From Burkholderiales bacterium (GTDB taxonomy: Bacteria; Pseudomonadota; Gammaproteobacteria; Burkholderiales; Burkholderiaceae_D): a stretch of 53,783 nucleotides of DNA. Both the position numbers and the translations under genes were made by a program. Positions 45,637 through 53,783 of the stretch are shown piece after piece. The stretch covers positions 1 to 53,783 of the forward strand of contig JACPWS010000050.1 in the NCBI GenBank assembly GCA_016196925.1, read 5' to 3'. Positions within the stretch are counted from its first letter, which is position 1; each line of letters opens with the position of its first letter. The notes below the pieces were generated by a model. The model was not told the DNA's origin. It ran no database searches and was given only the letters and a program-made list of their open reading frames with translations.

Positions 45637-45643
45637 AACGGCG

Positions 45644-46600
45644 ATGGCGGCGCCATCCTCCACCATTATGACGACTCAGGTAAAAAAACGACCCCGTGAC
45701 CCCGTGCACGGCGTCTTGCTATTGGATAAACAAGTCGGCTGGTCCAGCAACGATGCCTTGATCAAGGCCAAGCGCTTGCTGAACGCGGCGAAGGGCGGGC
45801 ACACCGGCACGCTCGATCCGTTTGCGACCGGTTTGCTGCCCTTGTGTTTCGGCGAGGCGACCAAGTTCTCGCAAGATTTGCTGGAAGCCGACAAGACCTA
45901 TCAAACCGTGGTGCATCTCGGTGTGATCACTAGTACCGGCGACACCGAAGGCGAAGTGCTGGAAAGCAAGCCGGTCGGGCTGACGCTGGCGCAGATACAG
46001 GCGGTGTTGCCGCAATTCACAGGCCCTATCCTGCAAGTGCCGCCCATGTATTCCGCCCTGAAACGCGACGGCAAACCGCTGTACGAATATGCGCGCGCCG
46101 GCGTGACGCTGGAGCGCGAGGCGCGCGCTGTTACCATCCTCAACCTGGAGCTGGTTGCGTATGAGGCGCCTTTCCTGACGTTGAAGGTGAAGTGCAGCAA
46201 GGGTACTTACATCCGCGTGCTGGGCGAAGATATCGGTGCGGCGCTCGGTTGCGGCGCGCATCTGAAGGAATTGCGGCGTATCGAAGTCGGCCATCTGGCG
46301 CTGGAAAAATCGATCACGCTGGAAGCGCTGGCGGAGTTGTCGGAACAGCAGCGTCTGGCCTTGCTGGCCCCGGTCGACGCCTTGCTGTCTACTTTTCCTG
46401 CGGTGCAACTCAATGAAGACTTGTCCAAACGCTTTTTGCATGGACAGCGCTTGGCTTTGGGTAAAGAAGAACTACACTTACCTGAGCAGCCGGGTCGGGT
46501 CCGGGTTTATCGGGAAACCGATGGGCAATTACTCGGTTCGGCACAATTGCAGGAATTCGGCATCCTGGCGCCCGAGCGCCTGATCGCCACGCCCCACTAA
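45644..46600 (+). CDS. truB: tRNA pseudouridine-55 synthase
   Basis: A 318-residue enzyme that makes pseudouridine 55 in the T loop of tRNAs. It has HGVLLLDKQVGWSSNDAL, KGGHTGTLDPFATGLLPLCFGEATK with the catalytic Asp (residue 58 from this start), KTYQTVVHLG, PPMYSALKRDGKPLYEYAR and CSKGTYIRVLGEDIG, plus a C-terminal PUA-like domain. The ATG at 45668 is also possible and would bring the catalytic Asp to residue 50, close to the E. coli position. Starts 7 bases after rbfA; last gene of the operon. Confidence 0.95.
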   Translation: MAAPSSTIMTTQVKKRPRDPVHGVLLLDKQVGWSSNDALIKAKRLLNAAKGGHTGTLDPFATGLLPLCFGEATKFSQDLLEADKTYQTVVHLGVITSTGDTEGEVLESKPVGLTLAQIQAVLPQFTGPILQVPPMYSALKRDGKPLYEYARAGVTLEREARAVTILNLELVAYEAPFLTLKVKCSKGTYIRVLGEDIGAALGCGAHLKELRRIEVGHLALEKSITLEALAELSEQQRLALLAPVDALLSTFPAVQLNEDLSKRFLHGQRLALGKEELHLPEQPGRVRVYRETDGQLLGSAQLQEFGILAPERLIATPH

Positions 46601-46619
46601 AATGTCTTCGCGCGGTAGC

Positions 46620-46650
46620 AACTCCTTGAAATAATAGGAGTTTTCTGCTT
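46620..46650 (+). terminator. weak terminator after truB
   Basis: The stem AACTCCT/AGGAGTT with a 9-base loop is followed by TTCTGCTTTT. It is 20 bases after the truB stop and before the typA promoter. Confidence 0.55.
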
Positions 46651-46666
46651 TTGCGTCGCAGCATGT

Positions 46667-46672
46667 TATAAT
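46667..46672 (+). promoter_or_regulatory. -10 box of typA
   Basis: A perfect TATAAT 36 bases before the typA ATG. TTCTGC at 46643-46648 (18-bp spacer) is a weak -35. Confidence 0.55.
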
Positions 46673-46708
46673 CTCGGGTTATCCGATTTACCCCAAACGA
46701 ACGTTATC

Positions 46709-48547
46709 ATGTCCACTACAAAACGCGCTATACGCAACATCGCCATTATCGCCCACGTTGATCACGGCAAAACCACGCTGGTCGATCAACTGCTGCGCCA
46801 ATCCGGCACCTTCCGTGAAAACCAGCAAGTCGATTCCCGCGTGATGGATTCCAATGATATCGAAAAAGAGCGTGGCATCACGATTCTGTCGAAGAATTGC
46901 GCAGTGGAATACAAAGGCACGCACATCAACATCGTCGATACCCCGGGCCACGCCGACTTCGGCGGCGAAGTAGAGCGCGTCTTGTCGATGGTGGACAGCG
47001 TATTGTTGCTGGTCGACGCACAGGAAGGCCCGATGCCGCAGACGCGCTTCGTAACCCGTAAAGCACTGGCGCTGGGCCTCAAGCCTATCGTGGTCGTGAA
47101 CAAGATCGATCGTGAAAACGCCGATCCGCAAAAAGCAGTTAACGCGACTTTCGAATTGTTCGACAAACTCGGCGCGACCGATGAGCAATTGGATTTTCCT
47201 ATCGTCTACGCCTCCGGCTTCAAAGGCTATGCAGGCCTGGAAGACTCCGTACGCGAAGGCACTATGGAGCCTTTGTTCGACGCGATCCTGAAGCACGTGC
47301 CTGCGCGTGAAGACGATCCTACCGGCCCGTTGCAACTGCAAATCACTTCTCTGGAATATTCGTCTTACGTTGGCAAGATCGGCGTCGGCCGTATCCTGCG
47401 CGGTAAAGTCAAGGGCTTGCAAGACGTGGTCTGGATGAACGGTCCGGACGACAAGCCAACCAAGGCGCGTATCAACCAGGTCTTGACTTTCAAAGGTCTG
47501 GATCGCGTACAGGTCGATGAAGCGCTGGCCGGCGATATCGTGCTGATCAACGGTATCGAAGAAATCGGCATCGGCTCCACCATCTGCGCGCCGGAAGCGC
47601 CGGAAGCCTTGCCTATGCTGAAGATCGACGAACCGACGCTGACCATGAACTTCATGGTTAACAGCTCGCCATTGGCTGGCCGCGAAGGTAAGTTCGTGAC
47701 GACCCGTCAGATCCGCGACCGTCTGGAACGCGAATTGAAATCCAACATGGCTTTGCGCGTGGTGCAGGCTGAGGGCGACGATTCCACTTATGAAGTCTCC
47801 GGTCGCGGTGAATTGCATCTGACTATTCTGATCGAAAACATGCGCCGCGAAGGTTTCGAGCTGGCGGTGTCCCGTCCGCGCGTGGTGTTCAAGATGGTGG
47901 ATGGCGTGCGCCATGAGCCGTATGAAATGCTGACCGTCGACGTAGAAGAAAATAACCAGGGCGGCGTGATGGAAGAACTCGGTCGTCGTCGCGGCGATCT
48001 GCAAAACATGGAACCGGACGGCAAGGGTCGTGTCCGTCTGGAATACCGTATTCCTGCGCGCGGTCTGATCGGCTTCCAGGGCGAGTTCATGACGCTGACC
48101 CGCGGCACCGGCTTGATGAGCCACGTGTTCGACGAATACGCCCCGGTCGATAATTCCAAAGGTGAAATGGCCGGCCGTCGCAATGGCGTGTTGATTTCCC
48201 AGGATGATGGCGCGGCCGTTGCTTACGCGATCTGGAAATTGCAAGACCGCGGCCGTATGTTCGTGGTCCACAACGACCCGGTGTATGAAGGCATGATCAT
48301 CGGTATCCACTCGCGCGATAACGATCTGGTGGTGAACCCGATCAAGGGCAAGCAGCTGACCAACGTGCGTTCTTCCGGTACCGATGAAGCGGTGCGTCTG
48401 GTGCCGCCAATTCAGATGAGCCTGGAATATGCGGTGGAATTCATCGAGGATGACGAGCTGGTCGAAGTCACGCCGAAGAGCATCCGCCTGCGCAAACGCT
48501 ACCTGAAAGAGCACGAGCGCAAGAAAGCATCGCGCGACGCAGCGTAA
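46709..48547 (+). CDS. typA: ribosome-associated GTPase TypA/BipA
   Basis: A 612-residue translational GTPase of the EF-G-like family that binds ribosomes and is needed for stress and cold responses and 50S assembly. It has [20 protein letters not shown] (G1), ERGITI (G2), [14 protein letters not shown] (G3), NKIDRENA (G4), then barrel and EF-G-like domains, and the TypA-specific C-terminal part ([39 protein letters not shown]-like). Length is normal. No good Shine-Dalgarno precedes the ATG. Confidence 0.96.
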   Translation: MSTTKRAIRNIAIIAHVDHGKTTLVDQLLRQSGTFRENQQVDSRVMDSNDIEKERGITILSKNCAVEYKGTHINIVDTPGHADFGGEVERVLSMVDSVLLLVDAQEGPMPQTRFVTRKALALGLKPIVVVNKIDRENADPQKAVNATFELFDKLGATDEQLDFPIVYASGFKGYAGLEDSVREGTMEPLFDAILKHVPAREDDPTGPLQLQITSLEYSSYVGKIGVGRILRGKVKGLQDVVWMNGPDDKPTKARINQVLTFKGLDRVQVDEALAGDIVLINGIEEIGIGSTICAPEAPEALPMLKIDEPTLTMNFMVNSSPLAGREGKFVTTRQIRDRLERELKSNMALRVVQAEGDDSTYEVSGRGELHLTILIENMRREGFELAVSRPRVVFKMVDGVRHEPYEMLTVDVEENNQGGVMEELGRRRGDLQNMEPDGKGRVRLEYRIPARGLIGFQGEFMTLTRGTGLMSHVFDEYAPVDNSKGEMAGRRNGVLISQDDGAAVAYAIWKLQDRGRMFVVHNDPVYEGMIIGIHSRDNDLVVNPIKGKQLTNVRSSGTDEAVRLVPPIQMSLEYAVEFIEDDELVEVTPKSIRLRKRYLKEHERKKASRDAA

Positions 48548-48558
48548 TACCTGGATCA

Positions 48559-48581
48559 GGCGCAATCACTGCGATTGCGCC
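48559..48581 (+). terminator. hairpin after typA
   Basis: A 9-bp stem (GGCGCAATC/GATTGCGCC) with a 5-base loop starts 12 bases after the typA stop, without a T-run. It stands just before the stronger terminator at 48590. Confidence 0.55.
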
Positions 48582-48589
48582 ATCCACGC

Positions 48590-48639
48590 AACCCGTTTGC
48601 TCGACCACTGCGGTGGATGAACAAGCGGGTTTTTCTTTT
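48590..48639 (+). terminator. terminator after typA
   Basis: The arms AACCCGTTTG and CAAGCGGGTT pair around an inner helix (CCACTGCGGTGG), followed by TTTCTTTT. Confidence 0.75.
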
Positions 48640-48662
48640 CGTGGACCACGATTTTATAAATC

Positions 48663-49550
48663 ATGCCGACCCAACCGAGCCACCGCACCGCCCTGTTCCT
48701 GATGATTTGCGCCGCCACGCTGTGGAGTATCGCCGGCGTGCTGACGCGTCATCTGGAGGCGGCGCGCGGTTTTGAAGTGACGTTCTGGCGCAGCGTGTTT
48801 GCGGCGCTGTATGTGGCCGGAGCCTTGCTGTGGCAGTACCGCGCACAGGCGCTACGCAAGCTGCAGGCGAGCGGGCGCTACGGTCTGATCTCCGGCGCCA
48901 TGTGGGCTGTCATGTTTAGTTGCTTCATGTTGGCGCTGACCATGACGACGGTGGCGAATACCCTGATCGTGATGAGTATCTCGCCCTTGCTGACGGCCGT
49001 GTTTGCCCGGCTGTATCTGCATCACGCTATCGGCTTGCGCACCTGGCTCGCGATTGCCGTCGCCACTGCCGGCATACTCTGGATGTTTGTGGATGGCTTC
49101 AGCCATGTCGATGCGCGCGGTCTGGCCGGCATGCTGATTGCGTTCGGGGTGCCGCTGGCGGCCTCGGTGAATTTTATAGCCTTGAAAAAGAGCGGGCATG
49201 CGCTCGACCTGATCCCTGCGGTGCTGATCGGCGGCCTGCTGTCGGCGCTGGCGATGTTGCCGCTGGCCTTGCCGTTGCAGGCATCGGCGCACGATATGCT
49301 GATACTGGCAACCCTCGGTGTATTCCAGCTCGGCTTCCCGTGCACGCTGATGGTGCGTGCGGCGCGCAGCTTGTCGGCGCCAGAACTCTCGCTGCTGGCC
49401 TTGCTGGAAGTCGTGCTGGGGCCGCTCTGGGCCTGGCTGGGCGCGGGCGAGGTACCGGCCGGCGCCACCCTGATGGGCGGCGCGGTGGTGCTGACGGCGC
49501 TGGTGTTCAACGAGTTGGCCGGCTTGCGCAAGGTCCGGGTCGCATCATAG
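48663..49550 (+). CDS. EamA (DMT) family transporter
   Basis: A 295-residue integral membrane protein of the drug/metabolite transporter superfamily with ten predicted helices in two EamA repeats. Seen: LFLMICAATLWSIAGVLTRHLE, VTFWRSVFAALYVAGALLW, MTTVANTLIVMSISPLLTAVFARL, GLAGMLIAFGVPLAASVNFIAL and LSLLALLEVVLGPLWAWLGAGEVP. The substrate (amino acid, metabolite or drug) cannot be told. The ATG has no clear ribosome-binding site. Confidence 0.9.
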   Translation: MPTQPSHRTALFLMICAATLWSIAGVLTRHLEAARGFEVTFWRSVFAALYVAGALLWQYRAQALRKLQASGRYGLISGAMWAVMFSCFMLALTMTTVANTLIVMSISPLLTAVFARLYLHHAIGLRTWLAIAVATAGILWMFVDGFSHVDARGLAGMLIAFGVPLAASVNFIALKKSGHALDLIPAVLIGGLLSALAMLPLALPLQASAHDMLILATLGVFQLGFPCTLMVRAARSLSAPELSLLALLEVVLGPLWAWLGAGEVPAGATLMGGAVVLTALVFNELAGLRKVRVAS

Positions 49551-49630
49551 GTTAAAATTTCATTTTTGTATCTGTTCGCTGTAGTTCGCTATATTAGCTG
49601 TTCTGTAGCGTTTATTTTTGGATTGCCGTC

Positions 49631-50995
49631 ATGTTAAAAGCCCCTGAACTCTTGTTGCCAGCCGGTTCGCTGGAAAAAATGCACGCCGCCTTCGATTTCG
49701 GCGCCGATGCCGTGTATGCCGGTCAGCCGCGCTACAGCCTGCGCGCGCGCAACAATGAATTTTCCACGCTCGACGTGCTACAGCAAGGCATAGACGGCGC
49801 GCATGCGCGCGGCAAGCTGTTCTTCGTCGCCAGCAATATCTTCCCGCATAACGCCAAGCTGAAAACCTACCTGAACGACATGGCGCCGGTGATCGCCATG
49901 AAACCCGATGCCCTGATCATGGCCGACCCCGGCCTGATCATGATGGTGCGCGAGAAATGGCCGGAAGTGAATGTGCATCTGTCGGTGCAGGCGAATGCGG
50001 TGAACTGGGCCGACGTCAAGTTCTGGGAAAAGATGGGGCTGACCCGCGTCATCCTGTCGCGCGAACTCTCGCTCGACGAGATCGAAGAAATCCGCCAGCG
50101 CTGCCCCGACATGGAGCTGGAAGTGTTCGTGCACGGCGCGCTGTGCATCGCGTATTCCGGGCGCTGCCTGCTGTCCGGCTATTTCAACCACCGCGATCCG
50201 AACCAGGGCACCTGCACCAATTCCTGCCGCTGGGATTACAAGGTCGAGAATGCGACTGAGAATGAAACCGGCGATCTGGCGCGGATACCGGTCGAAACCA
50301 TCAAGTTCAACTACGGCCAGGCGCTGGAAGAGGCGAATCAATCGTTTTCCGCGATGGGCGACATGCCGCGCCATCCGCTGGCCGACCGTCCTTATTTGAT
50401 AGAAGAGTCAGGCAAGCCGGGCCAGTTCATGCCGATTTTGGAAGACGAGCACGGCACTTACATCATGAATTCCAAAGATTTGCGCGCGGTCGAGCACGTC
50501 GAACGCCTGGCCAGAATCGGTGTCGATTCGCTGAAGGTGGAAGGGCGCACCAAGTCGCTGTACTACGTGGCGCGCACCGCCCAGGCTTACCGCCGCGCCA
50601 TCGACGACGCCGCTGCCGGCCGCCCATTCAACCCGCAATTGCTGGGTGAGCTGAACGGCCTGGCGAATCGCGGCTATACCGATGGTTTCTACCAGCGTCA
50701 TCACACCGAAGAGCACCAGAATTACATGGAAGGCGTGTCGCAGGCGCACCGCAGCCAGTATGTCGGCCAGGTGCTGAACATCGCCGACGGCTGGGCCGAA
50801 GTCGAAGTCAAGAATCGCTTCGCGGTCGGCGACCAGATCGAAATCATTTCGCCGGCCGGCAACGAAATAGTGACCCTGGCCGAGATGCGCAACAGCGACA
50901 ATCAGGCACTGAACATCATCGGCGGCGCCGGTCATAAAGTGCGCATACCGCTGGACGCAAAATATGAGAAGGCCTTGCTGGCGCGCATGCTGTAA
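49631..50995 (+). CDS. trhP: tRNA 5-hydroxyuridine synthesis protein TrhP (YegQ, U32 family)
   Basis: A 454-residue member of the peptidase U32 family of the YegQ/TrhP branch, which in E. coli works in prephenate-dependent 5-hydroxyuridine formation in tRNA anticodons. It has LLLPAGSLEKMHAAFDFGADAVYAGQPRYSLRARNNEF, VHLSVQANAVNWADVKFWEKMG, and the cysteine-bearing LEVFVHGALCIAYSGRCLLSGYF plus GTCTNSCRWDYK, which suggests an iron-sulfur centre. The length and the C-terminal barrel-like domain match YegQ and not the shorter UbiU/UbiV. It is probably monocistronic. Confidence 0.9.
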   Translation: MLKAPELLLPAGSLEKMHAAFDFGADAVYAGQPRYSLRARNNEFSTLDVLQQGIDGAHARGKLFFVASNIFPHNAKLKTYLNDMAPVIAMKPDALIMADPGLIMMVREKWPEVNVHLSVQANAVNWADVKFWEKMGLTRVILSRELSLDEIEEIRQRCPDMELEVFVHGALCIAYSGRCLLSGYFNHRDPNQGTCTNSCRWDYKVENATENETGDLARIPVETIKFNYGQALEEANQSFSAMGDMPRHPLADRPYLIEESGKPGQFMPILEDEHGTYIMNSKDLRAVEHVERLARIGVDSLKVEGRTKSLYYVARTAQAYRRAIDDAAAGRPFNPQLLGELNGLANRGYTDGFYQRHHTEEHQNYMEGVSQAHRSQYVGQVLNIADGWAEVEVKNRFAVGDQIEIISPAGNEIVTLAEMRNSDNQALNIIGGAGHKVRIPLDAKYEKALLARML

Positions 50996-51332
50996 GCCAG
51001 TCTGTACAAACTAAGCATAGTAAATAAACATATACCCCCCCCGTTTTTGAAGAAAAAGCCCTGTTGTCCGCATATTTAAAGGGATCCACAACATACTATG
51101 GGGGAGTATATTTCATTCCCCCAAATACCCCTCCGTGGGCGCTGTCTGCGCCCGGCACGCGCCGATCTCCCGCCGCCTCCCGTCAGCACGATGGCCGGGC
51201 TTGCGCTATCCTGAAACAGCAGAGTAAACGGCAAAATTTTTCAGGTGACGTGACATCCGAAAGCGCGCCTGATGCGTTAACGGTTGGTCATCTCCTTCAG
51301 CGCAACCCCGATCTGACTCCGAAAGAAATCAA
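50996..51332. other. 337-bp intergenic region with repeat copy D
   Basis: Between trhP and the FecR/DUF6600 gene. Apart from repeat copy D (51032-51109) I see no gene, RNA or clear promoter; the frame that crosses the repeat is a by-product of it. Confidence 0.6.
51032..51109 (+). repeat. palindromic repeat, copy D
   Basis: A 78-bp copy that starts ATACCCCCCCCCG and ends ATGGGGGAGTAT. The core is diverged to TGTCCGCATATTTAAAGGG. Its left arm (CGTTTTTGAAGAAAAAGCC) is the closest match to the half copy at 53610. Confidence 0.8.
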
Positions 51333-53498
51333 ATGCGTGCCATACATCGAACCTTAGTCTTGTTGCGGGCGGCCGGTATCGCCCTTTGTCTGATCGCCAA
51401 CGCCGCCAGCGCCCAGGACGCGCCGCCGGGGCGGGTGGGGCGCCTCAGTTATGCGCAAGGCAGCCCGGATTTTTTGCCGGCCGGCAGCGAGCAGTGGCTT
51501 AATCTGGACTTCAACCGGCCGTTGACGGCGGGCGACAATGTCTGGGTGCCGCGCAACGGTAAGGCGGAAATCCATATCGGCGCGTTGGCCGTGCGTCTCA
51601 ACGAAAAATCCAGCCTCAGTTTCTTAAATTTGTCGGATGACACGGTGCAGCTGAAATTGACGCAGGGCACGATGGCGTTGCGCGTGCGCGACTTGCCGGG
51701 CAAGGAAACGGTGGAAGTCGACACGCCCAACCTGGCTTTTTCGCTGCAGGAACCGGGCGAATACCGCATCGATGTGAATCCGGATGACAGCACCACCGTC
51801 ACGGTCAGGCGCGGCGCCGGGATCGTCTACGGCGAGCGCGACAGCGTCACACTCAGGGAAGCCGAATCGGCCACTTTTTCCGGCACCAATCTCAGCCACA
51901 GCGCGATCGCGCGCATGCCGCCCTACGACGACTTCGATAGCTGGGTGAATCAACGCGATCGCGTGGAAGACGGCTCGCGCTCGGCGCAATACGTGTCGCG
52001 CGAGATCATCGGTTATCAGCAACTGGACGACTACGGCAGCTGGGAAACCAACGTCGAATACGGCGCGGTCTGGTTCCCGCGCGTGACCCTGGTCGGCTGG
52101 GCGCCATACCGCCTCGGGCATTGGTTGTGGGTGGCGCCCTGGGGCTGGACCTGGATCGATCAGGCGCCGTGGGGCTTTGCGCCTTACCATTACGGGCGCT
52201 GGGCGTATCTGGGTTCGCGCTGGGCCTGGGTGCCCGGTCGCCATTCGCATTACGAGCGGCCCGTCTATGCGCCGGCGCTGGTCGCTTTTGTCGGCGGCAA
52301 CGGTTGGAGCGCCGGCGTGCAATTGCAGGGGCGCGCCGCGCCCGGCGTCGCCTGGTTCCCGCTCGCCCCCGGCGAAGCGTATCGCCCCGGCTATACCAGC
52401 AGCAGCCGCTACCTCGAGCGCCTGAATACCGGCATTACGGTCAACAACACGACCGTCATCAATAACACGCAGAATGTGTACATCAACCAGCATGTCAACA
52501 ATGCCGTCACGATGGTTCCCGCCTCGGTATTTACCAAGGGCCAGGCGGTCGCGCCGGTCGCCGCCAGCCTGAACCGGCAGCAACTGAGCAATGCGACGAT
52601 AGGGACGGCCGCGCCCGCGATCGCCCCCGCGCCCGCCAGCATGCTGGGGCTGGCGAAACGCGTGGTCGCTCCGGTGAATGCGCAAGTCGTCCAGCGCCCT
52701 GTGGTGGCGACGCTGAAGCCGGCAGAGCCACCGGCCGCGCAGCCTGGGCTGAATGAAAGGGCCGCCGCGAAAACCGGGGCAAACCGGCCGGAGGCGGGCA
52801 ATGCCGCCAGGCTGAATCCGGTCATCCCGGCGTTGCGGGCGGCGCCGGGCTATCCGCAGCCGGGCCTGCCTACCGGCGTGATCCCCCGCAACCCGAGGGT
52901 GGAGCCGGCTGAGCATGGCGGCGCCCTGCAGCCGGGCCGCAACGCCGGAACCCCGGCCGTGAACGACGGCCGCGTCAGCAATCCCGCTCCCGCCGCGCTA
53001 CCTGTCGCCCCGCAGCGTCAGCCGGAACGGCCACGCCCGGACGAGGAGCAGGGGCCGGGACGTCATCCGCGCAGCACCGGCGCGCTGCCGGGGGCAGCCG
53101 TACCGGCAGCGCCGGAAAGCCCGCGCGCTCCCGCTGTGCGTCTGCCCGACCAGGCGCCAGCCGTTGGCCGGCCGGAAGCCAGACCGGAAGCCAGGCCGGA
53201 AATCAGGCCGGAAGCCAGGCCGGAAATCAGGCCGGAAATCAGGCGCGAGTCCGTGCCTGTGCCCAGCCCTGTGCCAAATCCCGTCCCGCTGCAACCGCGT
53301 GCCGTAGAAAGACCACAGCCGCCGGACGTCAATCGCAATCTCCCGGCGCGGGAAATCGTGACGCCGATGCCGCGTCCCGAACGTGCGCCGAATGCAGAAC
53401 CAAGACGGGAAGCGTCCGTCAGCGCGCCCAAATCCGAGAAAGAAAAGGAACATAAGGAAAAGCCGGAATCGCACAATCCGCCTGGGCAGGCGCGATAA
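51333..53498 (+). CDS. secreted FecR/DUF6600 domain protein with proline-rich tail
   Basis: A 721-residue secreted protein. The signal peptide (LRAAGIALCLIANAASAQ) is followed by a FecR-like domain (about 30-190, VWVPRNGKAEIHIGALAVRLNE and QLKLTQGTMALRVR), then a Trp/Tyr-rich DUF6600 region (about 225-365, LGHWLWVAPWGWTWIDQAPWGFAPYHYGRWAY). The last 300 residues are Pro/Ala/Arg-rich and probably disordered, with six tandem 4-residue repeats (RPEA/RPEI). The function is unknown; periplasmic or surface location is inferred from the signal peptide. The Shine-Dalgarno is weak (GAAAG). Confidence 0.85.
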   Translation: MRAIHRTLVLLRAAGIALCLIANAASAQDAPPGRVGRLSYAQGSPDFLPAGSEQWLNLDFNRPLTAGDNVWVPRNGKAEIHIGALAVRLNEKSSLSFLNLSDDTVQLKLTQGTMALRVRDLPGKETVEVDTPNLAFSLQEPGEYRIDVNPDDSTTVTVRRGAGIVYGERDSVTLREAESATFSGTNLSHSAIARMPPYDDFDSWVNQRDRVEDGSRSAQYVSREIIGYQQLDDYGSWETNVEYGAVWFPRVTLVGWAPYRLGHWLWVAPWGWTWIDQAPWGFAPYHYGRWAYLGSRWAWVPGRHSHYERPVYAPALVAFVGGNGWSAGVQLQGRAAPGVAWFPLAPGEAYRPGYTSSSRYLERLNTGITVNNTTVINNTQNVYINQHVNNAVTMVPASVFTKGQAVAPVAASLNRQQLSNATIGTAAPAIAPAPASMLGLAKRVVAPVNAQVVQRPVVATLKPAEPPAAQPGLNERAAAKTGANRPEAGNAARLNPVIPALRAAPGYPQPGLPTGVIPRNPRVEPAEHGGALQPGRNAGTPAVNDGRVSNPAPAALPVAPQRQPERPRPDEEQGPGRHPRSTGALPGAAVPAAPESPRAPAVRLPDQAPAVGRPEARPEARPEIRPEARPEIRPEIRRESVPVPSPVPNPVPLQPRAVERPQPPDVNRNLPAREIVTPMPRPERAPNAEPRREASVSAPKSEKEKEHKEKPESHNPPGQAR
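53171..53242 (+). repeat. 12-bp minisatellite, six units
   Basis: Six tandem copies of a 12-bp unit (GCCGGAAGCCAG or GCCGGAAATCAG, one with A in first place) in frame inside the DUF6600 gene, each coding Arg-Pro-Glu-Ala/Ile when read in phase. Copy-number change would alter tail length without a frameshift. Confidence 0.9.
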
Positions 53499-53503
53499 AA
53501 GCG

Positions 53504-53535
53504 GCCGCCCCGCACCCCGGCATGGGTGCGGCGGC
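53504..53535 (+). terminator. GC-rich hairpin after the DUF6600 gene
   Basis: The arms GCCGCCCCGCACCC and GGGTGCGGCGGC pair with a small bulge. No T-run follows, so its terminator role is uncertain. Confidence 0.5.
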
Positions 53536-53609
53536 TCGCCGGCAATACATGGCCCGCGATAGGTGGCATAGCCGCCGCTAAAAGCGCGTCGCGCCGGCGC
53601 GATTTGAAG

Positions 53610-53648
53610 ATACTCCCCCTTCGTTTTTGAAAAAACGGCCTGCCGTCC
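53610..53648 (+). repeat. palindromic repeat, copy E, left half only
   Basis: ATACTCCCCCTTCG and the inner GTTTTTGAAAAAACGGCC match the left arm of copy D. Identity to the family stops at about 53648, where the other copies go on with the core AGCGTATTTAAAGGG. It is followed directly by the IS30-family left end. Confidence 0.75.
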
Positions 53649-53783
53649 CTAGATTCAGATACGAAGTGCAATCTAGCAGTAGGAAGAAGGGCCAGATGCG
53701 ATAGCATGGGCTTTTTGACCTGCCAGTCGAAAGTTGCCGATGACGAAATACACACACCTGACCCAAGAAGAACGATACCAAAT
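53649..53783 (+). mobile_element. IS30-family insertion sequence, left end (cut by window edge)
   Basis: The sequence changes character at about 53648-53651. The presumed left end CTAGATTCAGATACG includes a small inverted repeat (CTAGATT/AATCTAG, 53649-53676). A transposase frame begins 91 bases in. The exact boundary and the right end cannot be set from this window. Confidence 0.75.
53740..53783 (+). CDS. IS30-family transposase, N-terminus only
   Basis: The 14 full codons in the window read MTKYTHLTQEERYQ, followed by an incomplete codon. This is the characteristic start of IS30-family transposases (Y-x-H-L-T-x-E-E-R-Y-x-I), the beginning of the N-terminal helix-turn-helix that binds the element ends. 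The catalytic DDE domain lies beyond the window. Intactness cannot be judged. Confidence 0.82.
   Translation, partial: MTKYTHLTQEERYQ

Noticed and set aside
51064-51357. Small plus-strand frame containing SAYLKGSTTYYGGVYF
   Set aside because: By-product of repeat copy D; no ribosome-binding site and no protein character after the repeat.
53171-53242. Tandem array considered as a CRISPR
   Set aside because: Direct 12-bp units without spacers, in frame within a coding sequence.

Overview
The window looks like chromosomal DNA of a beta-proteobacterium of the order Burkholderiales, most likely family Oxalobacteraceae. This is an inference from gene content, gene order and the look of the proteins: an assimilatory nitrite/sulfite reductase-type CysI with a DUF934 partner, a tandem cyanophycin synthetase pair with an ABC transporter and DUF1854 partner, scpB-rluB, rimP-nusA-infB-rbfA-truB, an lptFG operon divergent from pepA, and adjacent bpt-aat. 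It is GC-rich and mostly housekeeping.

Layout. 1-2958: an aromatic amino acid aminotransferase cut by the window edge, divergent from uvrB, with a LexA-type box between them. 3224-11198: a cyanophycin locus with two cphA paralogues on the minus strand, and a divergent plus-strand ABC transporter with a zinc ribbon plus a DUF1854 protein. 11211-14844: a GNAT acetyltransferase, a dCache chemoreceptor and exonuclease III. 14916-18735: pepA divergent from lptF-lptG. 18735-26796: siroheme and sulfate assimilation. cbiX follows lptG; on the minus strand a TauE-type permease, nitrite/sulfite reductase, DUF934, cysH, cysD, cysN and cobA form one operon. 26797-28441: a non-coding stretch with a MITE, then an FMN riboswitch and ribB. 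28562-33838: an orphan periplasmic binding protein, an HD-GYP protein, a PRMT-like methyltransferase, a cyclophilin and dbpA. 34074-37260: pyrD, bpt, aat and a Nudix hydrolase. 37409-37485: initiator tRNA-fMet. 37783-40069: scpB-rluB. 40095-46600: the rimP-nusA-infB-rbfA-truB operon behind a promoter and a terminator-like leader. 46709-50995: typA, an EamA permease and trhP (yegQ). 51333-53498: a secreted FecR/DUF6600 protein. 53649-end: the left end of an IS30-family element.

How the genes work together. CobA and CbiX make and iron-load siroheme, which the CysI-type reductase needs to turn the sulfite produced by CysDN and CysH into sulfide. The two CphA paralogues look complementary: the 856-residue one keeps the Mur-ligase P-loop but has lost the N-domain motifs, and the 725-residue one keeps the N-domain motifs but has a degenerate, truncated Mur-ligase half. 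Bpt and Aat both add residues to protein N-termini for N-degron proteolysis.

Two short non-coding element families stand out. One is a palindromic repeat of about 79 bp ending in ATACTCCCC/GGGGAGTAT, with three full copies, one degenerate copy and one half copy that appears to be split by the IS30-family insertion; all five lie in the same orientation. The other is a MITE: a 180-bp copy with 15-bp inverted ends and a 7-bp target duplication upstream of the cys operon, and an internally deleted 102-bp copy between cysH and cysD that supplies two bases of the cysH stop codon. No CRISPR array, prophage, rRNA or toxin-antitoxin pair was seen.
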